A DNA stretch of 64,000 nucleotides, from NCBI GenBank assembly GCA_039654915.1, contig CM077600.1, positions 41,276,492 to 41,340,491 on the forward strand, written 5' to 3'. A program made the translations under genes and the position numbers. This DNA is from Aquilaria yunnanensis (Eukaryota; Streptophyta; Magnoliopsida; Malvales; Thymelaeaceae). Position 1 is the first letter of the stretch; each line of letters opens with the position of its first letter. The notes beneath the pieces are model-generated. The model ran no database searches. It was not told the origin of the DNA and was given only the letters and a program-made list of their open reading frames with translations. This document shows positions 34,478 through 46,140 of this stretch, in pieces.

Positions 34478-35569
34478 AAATACACTCCAGGTTTCACAAA
34501 ACTATTATTTGTAAAATTCTTGCTGGATCACTGGTCATAGAAGGCTGATGAGAAAGGGAAAGGGCGAACTTGAAATAATGAAGGACCAAGGCCAAAAAGA
34601 CTGAGGAACCTCAAATCTGCACATGAAAAGCTAAAGCGAATGAAGGAAGTTCACAGACAACTACTATTATTTTTTATGGAGTAAAATTTATATAGGGTCT
34701 CTTAACTATAAAGGTCATTCTAATATGATTTCTTATCTTAATTAGTGTCATCTTAAAGTTTTTTAACTCATATATTGTATTTTATGTGAGTTTCTTCCAC
34801 CAGTTTCTCCGTTATTTTGAAAGTAAATTGTTTATGTGGCACTTTCTATCTAATGGCAATCCCAAACTGCCATGTAACATTTTTCATAACAGTAAATGGC
34901 TATATTTGAAGAACAACAAACTTCAACCTAAATATTTACACGAATATATAATTTTAATGATTTAAAATGTAGATTAGTCCAAACTTGCTCTTGCTTCCAG
35001 CTCCCGTCTCCTATCGAGTGTGTCCTCTATGAATCAAAGCCTCCTCTCTCTCCTTTCCTCAACCATCTCATCCTCTGCCGCTCCTGTCTCCTACAGCTCC
35101 GCCACGTGCTCCCTGCTCGTCTCAATAACCCTGCAACCCCCCTTCACCCAGAAACGCTCAACTCTTGGTCCAACACCAACACCGCATCAGATTTGTCATT
35201 GTTGCACCGCCTAAGCCATTGTTCGCAGACCAGCCGTAAGCCACTTCAATTAGGTTAGCAGCGAATACCCAAATCAATGGGGTCCAATCTGATAAACCTA
35301 CGCATTAGGTGCCGTATTCTTCTTCTCGCTCTCACTCACGGTTCGGCTCCCTTAAGGCTTGTGTTCTTCCATGTCTGTACCATCACGAAAGAGGAGCTTT
35401 TATGTGCTTTTCAATTTTGGATGAAATTAAGGTTTGAGGATGTCATATTCTAGCTAGGATTATCTGCTGACTGCTTGAATGTAGAGAACGAAATATGGGT
35501 ATGAAAAGAATATTGGAGTGAAGATTGCTTAGTTCCATTTTTGTTGTTTGGTCTGGAGATGGGACGAGG
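34478..35569. other. Intergenic DNA downstream of IPUT1
   Basis: 34478-34670 is the likely 3' UTR. 34680-34860 resembles one arm of a long inverted repeat (GGGTCTCTTAACTATAAAGG), but no partner was found. 34985-35330 is GC-richer and CT-rich, with a 64-codon frame of no recognised domain. Confidence 0.45.
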
Positions 35570-35578
35570 TTAATTCAA

Positions 35579-36825
35579 GGCCTAAAGCCATTTTTGGCCC
35601 CCAAACTTGGTTGACTCGGACACTTCACCCCCTAGACTTCAACTCAGTCTAACTCGCCCCTCCAACTGAGAAAAAAGGTACATTTTACCGCTTTTTCTTC
35701 CACATGGTTGTCACGTGACTTAACTTCAGCAAATGCCGCTTGGGAGACTATGTCATTCACTTGCTGCAGTCATTGGTTTTTCTTAGGTTCCTGGCAATAG
35801 AAGCATCCAGTTTTGAGGGCACTAAATTCTGAAACAAAATGGGTTGCCATTTTTGCATGGGGTTCTCCAACCCACCAGATGAAAATGGCGGCATGGTCCT
35901 TCTGGATGTCGCAGTTTTGGCTCCAATCCCCTCTATCACTTGCTTATCAATGTTGAATCAGTGTCGCTCGCAACTAACCAATTTGCGTCGCTCTCAATCA
36001 TTCCCTCTCTCGGCTGAAATCTAACTTAATTCCAGTGCTGATTTTCCTCCCTCACTGTTTTCCTAGCTAAGCAGCTCCAAATCTAAAATTCTCCTTGCAA
36101 ACTTGCTCTTTTTTCTTGTTCCCCTTTCTCCTGAACTTTTCTTCCATTTCTGCTTCTGGGTTATCAAGTTCCTAATCCGACGTAGCTTAGCTTCATTCCC
36201 AATTTGTTTATATCTTCATAAAATTGCAATTTCGTTTTCGCTTATTGCCTCCAATTTCTTTCTCAGTTTGATATTTGTTGAAGTTGTAGGTTCTCGATTC
36301 CTATTTTAATTTCTAGCTTCATGATGGATTCCCCCATGGCAGAGACCAGTTCTTCCTTTGGCTCCACTTCCTTTTCTCCCTCGCTAACCAACTGGCCTCC
36401 AATTAATCTTATTCAGTTGCCCGAACCACCATTTGTCGTTGCCGAATTGGAAATCCATAGTTGGACAAACACCGTGGAAGAATTTGAAGGCGAGGAGGTT
36501 TGAGGAGGAGTCGACAGAGGGGGAAGAGAGGCGAGAGACTGAGGAGCGAGGAGGAGTTGGCAGAGGGGGGAAAAGGAATGAGGTGATGGTGAAACCGAGA
36601 GTGATACTAGTGGTAGAGGAAAAGTGATGATGATGGCAGCAAGTGGTGGCAACAACGATGGTGAAATGGTATGCAAGCGGTGTTTGTTGAAACTGGATCA
36701 TGTTGAAGAAAAGGGGTAAAATGTACCATTTTTCCAAATTGGAGGAACAAGTTAGACAGAGTTGAAGTCCAAGGGGTTAAATGTCCGAGTCTACCAAGTT
36801 TGGAGGCCAAAAATGGCTTTAGGCC
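35579..36825. mobile_element. Pack-MULE-like element, GGCCTAA inverted repeats, perfect 9-bp target duplication
   Basis: The ends GGCCTAAAGCCATTTTTGGC (left) and its inverse (right) match for about 115 bp with few differences. Both flanks are TTAATTCAA (35570-35578 and 36826-36834). These are Mutator-superfamily hallmarks. The interior holds gene-like DNA: near 36318 a frame starts MMDSPMAETSSSFGSTSFSP and runs to 36503, preceded by T-rich intron-like sequence. That N-terminus is reminiscent of plant PB1-domain (octicosapeptide) proteins, but this is a memory-based impression and no PB1 core is present. No transposase. Confidence 0.85.
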
Positions 36826-36834
36826 TTAATTCAA

Positions 36835-37592
36835 TTTAAAGTCATGGTGCATTTGTCTACTCCATTTTTTTCTCATTGATAATTCCCTATCATGTAAACT
36901 TTCTTGTTGTCCTACGTCGGAAATATTGGTGCTTGAATTTGGCCTAGTCGTTGGACTCGCAGGTTTAACATATCCCGGTGGAAGAAAATTCATTTGTTGC
37001 TTGGAAATGAAGGAAAATCAAACAATAACAACCAAATAATTATAAGCATATGCAGTTATGCACATCTTAGAAGCTCACCTAGTACCCGCGGCCAGAGCAA
37101 AACACAAGTCTCTCCAACCAGACTAGGCTTGGCTAGGCTGTTCACCGAGCATAAGAACTAACAATTGGACAAGAAAAATAATCTCATCTCATGCATGTAA
37201 CTGTTGATTGTAATGTTGAAAGTCGTGAAAATTATTTAATGATAATTTTTAACACTAGAATTTAAAGATTTTGAGAAACTGTTATAATTGTTCATACATT
37301 ATCATTATAGCTAATATTAACCTTAAATATTTTTCTTAAATAAAAAATTTAAATATAAAAGAGTTTATAAAAAAAAAATTCCAAAAGGTCCTCTCTATGG
37401 CTGGGGCCAGTAGTCTCGTTCCGACCAGAAGCCATTGGGTGTGGACGCGGGAAAGCGAAAAAAGTACGTCGAATCAATGTGACCGCGTCGGCCTTTTCAG
37501 TAAAGGGGCTTTACGTGGTTTCACGCCACCGCCTAAATCAATTGAATTCACCACCATGAAGCTTTGATCCGCGAAAACTATTGCCCGCGCAG
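36835..37592. promoter_or_regulatory. Upstream region of the TNL gene
   Basis: AT-rich sequence with a GC-richer 200 bp immediately before the start codon at 37593. I did not find a TATA box or W-box cluster convincing enough to place. No gene is seen. Confidence 0.4.
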
Positions 37593-40500
37593 ATGGCTTC
37601 CTCGTCTCGCTTCAGGTACGACGTTTTCATAAGTTTCAGAGGCGAGGACACCCGCGACAACTTCACCAGCCACCTCCATGCCGCTCTCTGCCGGAAAAGG
37701 ATCGCCACCTTCATTGACAACGAACTCAACAGAGGCGACGAAATCTCCTCCGCCTTGCTCAAAGCAATCGAGGAATCGAAGCTTTCCGTCATCGTCTTCT
37801 CCAACAACTATGCTGCCTCTAGATGGTGCCTGGACGAGCTCCTCCACATTCTTCGATGCAAGCAGGTTTCTGGGCATATCGTAGTTCCAGTTTTCTATCG
37901 TGTGGATCCATCAGTTGTACGAAAGCAGGTGGGTAGCTTCGGAGATGCTTTCGCTCGCCATGAAAAATACGGCGACAAAGCAAATCAGTGGAAGGAGGCT
38001 TTGACGGAAGCGGCTAATTTATCTGGATGGGATTCGTCGGTGACGAGGTAATTACAGTTCATAGTATATTGTTTTTCTTTTAGTTAGTCTTAAACGAACA
38101 ACAAACCATATTTATTGCATTTGACGGAGTAATTGATCCTTGATTTAGCCCAGGCCAGAGTCGAGGCTTGTTGATGAAATTGTGAAAGACATCTTGAACA
38201 AGTTGACGCGCATGTCAGTGAACTGTAGCGAGGGTTTGATTGGAATGGATTCACGCGTTGCAGAGCTCAAATCGTTGCTACGTATAGGTTCGCCAGAAGT
38301 GCGAGCTCTTGGGATTTGGGGTATGGGAGGCATAGGCAAGACCACCACTGCCCAGGTTTTGTTCAATGAAATCTCTCACGAATTTGAGAATTCTTGCTTT
38401 CTGGTTAACTTCAGACGTGAGATGGAAAAGTGTGACGGGTTGTCAGGTTTGAGGCAGAAACTGCTGTGTGAGTTGTTGGAGGATGGGGCAGTTTGGAGAG
38501 GGACTCGGGCTGTGGAATATGGTTATGATAGAGAGCGGCTGCGACGAGCCAAAGTGCTTATTGTTGTTGATGATGTCAATGATTCCAACAGCTTCGAGAA
38601 TGTGGTTGGAGGGCATGACAGATTTGGTCCGGGAAGTCGAATAATTGTTACAAGCAGGGACAATAAGGTGTTGAAAAATTGTGGGGTAGATGAGGTATAC
38701 CTGGTAGGCGAGTTAGGTGAGGAAGAAGCACTTCAGTTGTTTTGCAGATATGCATTCAAACAGTCCCATCCTGCGGAAGACTACCGGAAGTTGTCAAAAA
38801 CGGTTATTGATTATGCTAAAGGGAACCCTCTGGCTCTCATAGTTTTGGGGTCAGCTTTATACACCATGAGCATGAGGTATTGGGAAGACCGGTTAAAGAA
38901 ATTAAAGCAGGTTCCAGAACCAGGAATCCAAAATCTGCTGACAATCAGCTATGATGGACTAGATGTTGAAGAGAAGAACATATTTCTTGACATTGCGTGT
39001 TTCTTTAATGGAGACAGCGTGGATCATGTAATAGATTTACTCGCTTCTTCTTATTGCTCTGTGTATTCTGGGATTCAAGATCTTATTGATAAGTCACTTC
39101 TCACTGTTTCCAACAATGAGCTTGGCATGCATGATTTGCTGCAAGAAATGGGTCGGAATATTGTTCGAGGAGAAGCTAAAGAACCTGGGAAAAGAAGCAG
39201 GCTGTGGACTCCTGAAGAAGTTTATCGTTTACTCGCTCACAATACTGTAAGAGTTGGCAACATTTATGACATTCGCTTACTTTTCTTTCTCTCTGGGGGT
39301 GTTGCTGTACGTTTTGAGGTTACCTTCTTCCTTATTTGAAGTGTTCTTTTAAGTTAGAGAATCTGCTATATGATAACTTGAGGTGACCAACTTTTATAGT
39401 TGAAGTACAGCTGTATAGACGTAGCTCTATGTTCTCCAAGGTGGATGGGAACGGCATGCTATATTATTTATCTTAAATATTGTAGTTTTGCGAACTGACA
39501 TGCAATTTGATTTTCAGGGTACTGAAGCAGTTGAAGGCATATTCCTAGATGTATCTAGGGTTAAGAAGGTTTCATTGTGCTCTACAGTATTTACAAGGAT
39601 GCATAATCTCAGATTGCTCAAATTTGAGTGTCTTCATAATCAAGAAGAGCAGAAGTTACTTCTTCCTCGGCAAGGTCTTGAATCGCTTCCAAGCGAACTC
39701 AGATATCTTTATTGGAGTAGGTTTCCATCCAAGTCCTTGCCTCAAAATTTCAGCCCAGAGAATCTTGTGGAACTAAACATGCAGTCCAGTAGCATTGAAA
39801 AACTCTGGGATGGGATTCAGGTGTGTTCAGATTATTTTTACCAGAAAGAGGATTTGCTCAGTTGCTCATACTCTAATTGTCAAATAATCGTTCTAGTTTT
39901 GACCTATACTTCAGACTCATATTTTACGGCAAAATGCCTGTGCATGAATAGAACCATCAAACAACTTCCTTTTTTTGTTTATTGTATATCGTATGACTTT
40001 CTGGTACAAATGAATTAAGAAATGGCCATTTTTTTAAAAGAAAATGGCAAAATATTTGTTACAATCATTCAGAATTGCGTTTAGAAAGGAAGAGAAACCC
40101 TCAAAGGATAGATAATAACTGAACTTTGCTTCTTCACTTTCTGTTCTTTAGGACAAAGAAATGGTGGAAAATTGATCACATTCTCACTGTTAGCCTTCAA
40201 ATTTTTTATGCATCCGCTCATTTGTTTTGTCAAGGGGCTAAATCAAGTAGTCCAGTTGGGAGTGAGTTCTTTATTCACATCAATTTTTGGGGGCAGAGGC
40301 AGCAGTGTGTTACTCAGTTCCTATTTCATTTTGATGCAGGATCTTGCAAATTTGAAGAAGATTGATCTTAGTTCCTCAAAGAACCTGAGTAGAATCCCAG
40401 ATCTCTCCAGAGCTACGAGCCTTGAGGACTTATTCCTGGGATATACAAAAGTTAGGGACTTGCCAAAGTTGCCAGCTCATGTAAAATCTCTAATGTTGCA

Positions 40501-42207
40501 GGGAACTCCAATAAAAGGCATGGTGGAATCCATTCAGTGTCTAGAAAAGCTGGTTTATCTGAACTTAACTGAATGCAAGAGACTTAAAACCCTCCCTCCC
40601 ACTATTTCTCAATTGGATTCTCTTACAATCCTGAACCTAGGGGGCTGCTCCAATTTCACTGAGCTCCCTGAACTTCCCCAGAAATTAAAATCTCTGAACG
40701 TAGAAGGAACAGCAGTAGAGCAATTGCCTTTATCTATTGGACATCTTCCTGAACTTAGCAAGCTGGGGATTCAAGATTGCAAAAAGCTTAGGCGCCTCCC
40801 AACCACCATTACAGAGTTGAAATGTCTCCAAAGTCTTGTTCTAAATGGCTGCACACAACTACAGAGTTTTCCAGAGAACTTGGAGATGATGGGATTCTTA
40901 AGTACGCTTAATTTAAGAGGGACAGCCATTAAAGAGTTGCCTTCCCAAGTGAAGCATCTGGTTGGGCTTAAACTACTGGATTTGGCAGACTGCAAGTTTC
41001 TTACTCACCTTCCTAATACATTGTGTGATTTGACTTCTCTTAAGTTTCTTACCCTCAACAAGTGTCAGAATGTTAATGAGTTGCCCCCCAACTTGGGGAA
41101 CTTGAGCTCCCTGTCAAGGCTTGAAGCTTGTGGAACATCGATACAACAGCTTCCACCGTCTATTAGAGAACTCTCCAAACTGAAAGCCCTTCATTTGAGC
41201 AGCTGCCAGAGGCTTATGTCACTGCCAGAGCTTCCCCCTAAGCTAGAAGTTGTAGATGTACACAGCTGTCTCATGCTACAGAGAGTGCCCGTCTGGCTGC
41301 TGTTTGATTCGCAGGAGAACATATCTTGCGATTTCAGCAATTGCTTCAAGTTAGACCCAGTTTCACATTGTAGCATTTTGGCCAGTGCACAAGTTAACGT
41401 AAAGCTCATGGCAAGTCGCTCAATGGAGGAATCTGATGAGGTCATTCTAAATCTGGTTTCGATATCTATCATGCTTAGTGTTTTTTGGGTAATTTTGTTT
41501 TACTTATGGACAAATTTAAGAGTACTAGAATCATGACTTCTACAATGCAGATTTTTGCCATAGATACACCAAGCACTGCATGTTGTTTGCCTGCAAGTGA
41601 CGTCTGGGAGTGGTTTATCCACCAGAGTTCAGGATCTTCAACCACCATCAACTTGCCTCAGGGTTGGTGTAATAGGAACTTCATAGGTTTTGCACTCTGC
41701 GTCGTGATAGAATCAGAGAACTCTCACAGTGAAGAGAGCTTCAATATTAGAAGTAGATGCACGTTCAAGATAAACCAAGGCAGTGTCGACTTTGATACTT
41801 CTACATTGTGGAGCTGGGATCCCAACAAGCACAAGAATATCAGGAGCAGTCACGAATTCATCTTGTATGATCACGACATGTTCGTTAAGGTCAGTGAAGC
41901 AGATCTTGGTGGCAACAAGGCTGAGGCCTCTTTTGAATTCCATGTTGAGAATCATAGGTGCCAAGCCTTGCCCTGTTGCAAGGTAAAGAAGTGCGGTGTT
42001 AGGCTACTTTACAAGGACACAGATTCAGGAGGACAGGTTGTGGAGGACCATGGCGGCAAGAAAAGGTGCCGTGGCGAAGAGCAGTGCAGCTGCTGCTTTA
42101 AGTCTGAGGGAGTTGAGCCATGTGCAGATTGGAGCTCCGCCGTAGATAAGCGAGAATGTGACTGTGGACTAAACCCCAACAAGAAGAGGTATAACCGTGA
42201 ACCGTAA
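37593..42207 (+). CDS. TIR-NBS-LRR (TNL) immune receptor with C-terminal C-JID-like domain
   Basis: Exons 37593-38047, 38154-39246, 39518-39820, 40340-41488 and 41551-42207 join in frame to give about 1218 aa. The TIR domain (residues 8-150) has YDVFISFRGEDTR and CLDELLHIL, containing the Glu used for NADase activity. The NB-ARC has the P-loop GMGGIGKTT, kinase-2 VLIVVDDVND, RNBS-B GSRIIVTSRD, GNPLALIVLGSAL, LDIACFF and MHDLLQEMG. About 14 LRRs follow, then a post-LRR domain (LPASDVWEWFIHQSSGSST) and a basic Cys-rich tail (GGKKRCRGEEQCSC). TNLs recognise pathogen effectors and signal through EDS1. Every exon is open and all motifs are intact. Intron 4 has an alternative donor at 41441 that is also in frame. 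I do not assign a named R gene. Confidence 0.95.
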
Positions 42208-42504
42208 ATGAGGAGGTAAATTGTAATAACAACAAACATGCCGAGCCCTGTCCCATTTTAGTGCAAGAATTTTTGTATGTCCATTTGATTAATGGATGCC
42301 AGAAATCTATCTTCAAAATCATGTGCAGGGTTCTTGTTTTTCTTTTAGTTATATTAGTGATACCAATACCAAGAAGATAATCTTTTCATACGTATGTTTA
42401 GGCAATGGCCCATCTGGCTCAAGTTGGCTATCATGGCCTGATTCAGCCCATCCGGCTCCAGCCCAACTTGGCTCATTCACCTTACTGCCGTTGTGCTCCT
42501 TTTA
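42208..42504. other. TNL 3' UTR and short intergenic stretch
   Basis: The likely 3' UTR extends from 42208. A pyrimidine-rich, repetitive tract (GGCTCAAGTTGGCTATCATGG, GCCCAACTTGGCTC) lies at about 42415-42475. No gene. Confidence 0.4.
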
Positions 42505-42962
42505 GGGAAAGTTACAAAAATGGGAAACTTACAATTACCACCCTTGAAGTTTGCCCCTTCATTTTTAGAAATCTACATTTTGTCCTTTATTTTTTTTATA
42601 CTGTCCGATAACAGTTTTTGAAATTGTAATTTAAATTATATATTAGTCATCTTCCAGTAATTTCAATCTCTTTAATATTTTTTTTATAGTTAATAGACAT
42701 TATAAATTATCATTTTTTTTCTTCTGTAAATGTGTCCTCATCTTTATGAATGCATATTAGTATTTATTAAATGTTAATTAACTGTAAAAAAAATTAAAAA
42801 TTTTGAAATTATTGAAACATAATTATTAGACAGTTTAAATTAGGATTTCAGAAGTTATTGTCAGGCATTGTAAAGAAATCATGGGGTAAAGTATATATTT
42901 CTGAAAATAGAAAGGGAAAGTGTAAGTTAGATCAAATCATAGGGCATTTTTATAATTTTCCC
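42505..42962. mobile_element. Small Mutator-like inverted-repeat element E
   Basis: It begins GGGAAAGTTACAAAAATGGG and ends with the inverse TTTTTATAATTTTCCC. About 100 bp at each end pair (CTACANTTTNTCC, then AACTTACANTTNCC). The 458-bp element has no captured DNA. The flanks CTCCTTTTA and TTACAAAAA do not match. Confidence 0.55.
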
Positions 42963-43425
42963 TTACAAAAATTCCCTATGTGGTTTGGCATAATCAACAA
43001 AGCATTTTTCAGCCTTTATTTTTAAAAATTTATACTTTACCTTCTTTTTTTTTTTTTTTTTTAAAACCTAAACTTTACCCCTACATTGTAACTTTTGAAA
43101 CCTAATTTAGATTGTATGACAACTATTTTCTAATAGTTTCAATTTCTGTAATATTTTTTAATAATTATAGAGATGTTAAATTATCAAAAAAAATTTCTCT
43201 GAAAAATATAAAATAATTTTTTTAAAATGTCCGTTAACTGTAAGAATATATTAAAAAACTTCAAATTACTAAAACATAGTTATCATATAGTTTGAATTAG
43301 AGTTTCAAAAGCTTCTATCCAATAGTACAAATGAAGCACGGATAAAATGTAAATTTTTTAAAATAAGGGGTAAAATGTAAATTAGGTCAAACCATATAAG
43401 AGTTTTTATAATTTCTCCTAATAGA
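42963..43425. mobile_element. Second inverted-repeat copy F abutting element E
   Basis: From about 42963 the sequence repeats the pattern ACAAAAATTCCCTATGTGGT, then TTTTTAAAAATTTATACTTTACC. It closes with the inverse at 43340-43425 (ATGTAAATTAGGTCAAACCA, then TTATAATTTCTCC). It lies directly next to E, sharing or overlapping the junction, so the two may be a tandem or a partial duplication. Confidence 0.45.
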
Positions 43426-43429
43426 AAAA

Positions 43430-44244
43430 TGTCAATTGAACCTCAGAAGGTACTGGTGTTCCCTAATCCAACGGCTCACACATTGTAGAGAGTCAGGTGC
43501 CTCATCCAATAGATATAAATATACAGTGCATCACACCAACAGATTAATATAGAGGTCATTAATATTCATTTATGAGGATATGAGATCACATAATTGATTT
43601 TTACAACAGCTAAGCATTGTGTTTACTTGAGTCTTAGAGTATTTTTTACTGGTATTAGATTCTTAAAATTTCTGTCTAAATATTAGAATTTTATAATCTT
43701 AAACAGTAAAATGACTTAATTGAATTCTATTATTACAATTATAATTCTAATCCGATCCTATAATTACAATTTATAGGAGAAAAAAAAAATTCATGTCAAA
43801 ACTCTAATTTTAACAACCTACCCACGCTAGCCCTTTTACATGCTCATGATTGAAGACCCGATTCACTCGTATAGAGGTCCAAAATCCATGATCATGGGGT
43901 CGAGTTCTAGTATCGCAAACCATCAATTGTGTTTTTGTTTTTATTGTCCTCTCATTAATGTCCGTTATGTTACGCAAGACACTGACATTCCATTTGACGT
44001 TGCCAAGTACGATTTAAATTCTCATTTTGAAATTTTTTTTTATTAATGTGTAAGTACTACATACATACACCCCGCTTATTTTGTTCGTCATCCTTGAAAA
44101 CTTTAAAATTTTTCATTTTGACCCCACTCTGACAAAACTAATTATATTTTTTTTGCACGACACAAAACAAACATACAGTGATTAGGAAAAGTGGCAAGCG
44201 CGCGCTGTGGGAGGAAGGTTGGCATTGTTGGAGCATCTAATCCA
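43430..44244. other. AT-rich intergenic DNA
   Basis: No gene is supported. GGGGTCGAGTTCTAG near 43897-43911 resembles a pol III B-box and could belong to a SINE relic. CGCGCGCTGTGGGAGG near 44199-44214 is locally GC-rich. Otherwise nothing. Confidence 0.4.
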
Positions 44245-44610
44245 GTTTCTTTCTTTATTTTTTTTTTCCCTTCAATTTTCATTTTTTTTTATCTTCGTTT
44301 TTATTTTATTTTTATAGTTTTATTTTATATTTAATTTTTTCCAATTTATTTTTTTATCTTCCTCCTCTAATTTTTTTCTAGTTTTTCTCTTTCTTGTCCA
44401 TTGTTTTGCATTATTTTTTTCATTATTTCTAGCTTTTTCTGCTCTTTTGTTTTTTTAGTTTTATTTCTTTTTTTTTTATTTTTAATTCATATACTTTTTC
44501 TGATAATTTTATTTCATTTTTTATTATTTATATTATTCTTCTTTTTAAAAAATTTATCTCTTTTTCTTTATTTTTTGTTTCAAAATTTTCAACTAACAAA
44601 AAAATAAACA
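44245..44610. repeat. T-rich (polypyrimidine-biased) tract left of the minisatellite
   Basis: About 360 bp of plus-strand sequence dominated by T with scattered C and few A or G. It mirrors the A-rich tract at 45780-46140. The 68-codon frame at 44401-44607 (mostly Phe, Leu, Ile) is an artefact of composition. Confidence 0.75.
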
Positions 44611-44862
44611 ACTAGTTAAGCTAAAAGCACAAGCAATAACTCATAAAAGAGCATATGGTTACTCAACTGTTTGCTTTGATTTAAGATTTTTTTTTTAAAT
44701 TTCATAGTTTACTTTGATTTAATTTTTTTTCCTTATTTCATTCACTGCTCTAGTTTGTTATTTCCTCTAATATGTCCTAAAAAGAAATCTAAAATATTTA
44801 ACACAAGAAAGTTAAGAAAAAAAAAAGAAGAAGAAATCAAGTCACCAACACTAAAAAATTGA

Positions 44863-45785
44863 GACCTTATTTATTCTTTTATCAGTTCCTATTTGTTCTT
44901 TTATTAGTTCCTATTTATTCTTTTATTAATAGCTGTTTACTTTTGTATATGTGGCTTTTTGTTCTTTCACAAGCAGTTGCTTGTTCTTTTATCAATTTCT
45001 ACTTACTCTTTTGATAAATTAGTTGTATGGTTTTTGTTAATAGTTATTTATTTTCTATTAGTAGTTATGTATTCTTTTATCAATTCATGTTTGTATTTTA
45101 GATAAACTAGTTATCTGTTCTTTTATTAGTAATTGTTTATTCTTTTATCAGTAGTTATTTGTTATTTTACTAGTTGTTATTTATTCTTTTATAAATTCTT
45201 GTTTTTTCTTTAGATAAACTAGCTATCTGTTCTTTTATTAGTACTTATTTGTTCTTTTATCAGTTGTTGTCTGTTATTTTATCAATTTATATTTGTTCTA
45301 TAGATAAATTATTTGTTTGTTCTTTATTACTAGGCATTTGTTCTTTTATCATTAGTTATTTATTCTTTTATCAATTTCTATTTATTTTTTAGATAAAATA
45401 GTTGTCTGTTCTTTTATTAATAGTTATTTATTCTTTTATTAATTCTTATTTATTCTTTAGATAAACTAGTTGTCTGTTCTTTTATTATTATTTATTTGTT
45501 CTTTTGTCTATAACTATTTATTATTTTATCAATTCCTACTTGTTATTTAAATAATTAATTAGTTATTTGTTCTTTTATTAGTAGTTATTTATTCTTTTTA
45601 TTAGTAGTTATTTGTTATTTTATCAATTCTTACTTGTTCTTTTGATAAATTAGTTGTATGTTCTTTTATTAGTAGTTATTTGGTCTTTTATCGGTAACTA
45701 TTTATTTTTTATCAATTTCTACTTATTATTTTGATAATTAATTTGTTATATGTTCTTTTATTAGTAACTATTTGTTCTAAATAAC
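44863..45785. repeat. Minisatellite: 22-23 bp monomer with ~90-bp higher-order period
   Basis: The basic unit resembles GTTATTTGTTCTTTTATTAG plus TA. A variant containing GATAAACTAGTTGTCTG recurs at about 45013, 45101, 45213, 45303, 45393, 45460, 45550, 45643 and 45733. The intervals are 88, 112, 90, 90, 67, 90, 93 and 90 bp, that is four monomers with one five-monomer and one three-monomer step. This is higher-order repeat structure. No coding potential. Confidence 0.88.
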
Positions 45786-46140
45786 TAAAAGAGAATAAAT
45801 AAGAACTTCTAAAAGAACAGGTAAAACTTAGAAAAAGAACAGAAAAAACTAATAAAATAATTGATAAAATAAAAATAAAAAAATAGGAATGATATAAAAA
45901 AGAAACAAAGAAGAAAAAAGGAAAAAACATGCTGTGATTGAAACAAGACAAAGAAAAAAGATGGAATGAAAAAAATTAAAAAGCTACACAAATAGAATAA
46001 CAAAGAACAGCAAATAATATAAAAGAGGGAAAACAGTTTACAGTAAAAGAAAAAAAATAAAAGAACTGGGGTAAAAAAGTGGACAATGAAAGTGAAAATA
46101 ACAGGAAAAAAAGACACATAAAAAGGTCAAAGTTGAAAGC
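45780..46140. repeat. A-rich (polypurine-biased) tract right of the minisatellite
   Basis: The plus strand switches abruptly from T-rich to A-rich, with AAAAAGAACAG and AATAAAATAATTGATAAAAT strings that look like inverted, decayed minisatellite units in the first 100 bp. Minus-strand frames at 45712-46242 are Phe-rich artefacts. Confidence 0.7.

Noticed and set aside
40771..41472. Antisense frames across the TNL LRR exon
   Set aside because: They are mirror artefacts of regular LRR coding sequence.
44401..44607. 68-codon Phe/Leu-rich frame resembling a membrane protein
   Set aside because: It is a composition artefact of the T-rich tract.
44863..45785. CRISPR-like array
   Set aside because: The repeats are contiguous and diverged with no unique spacers, and the genome is a plant nuclear one.
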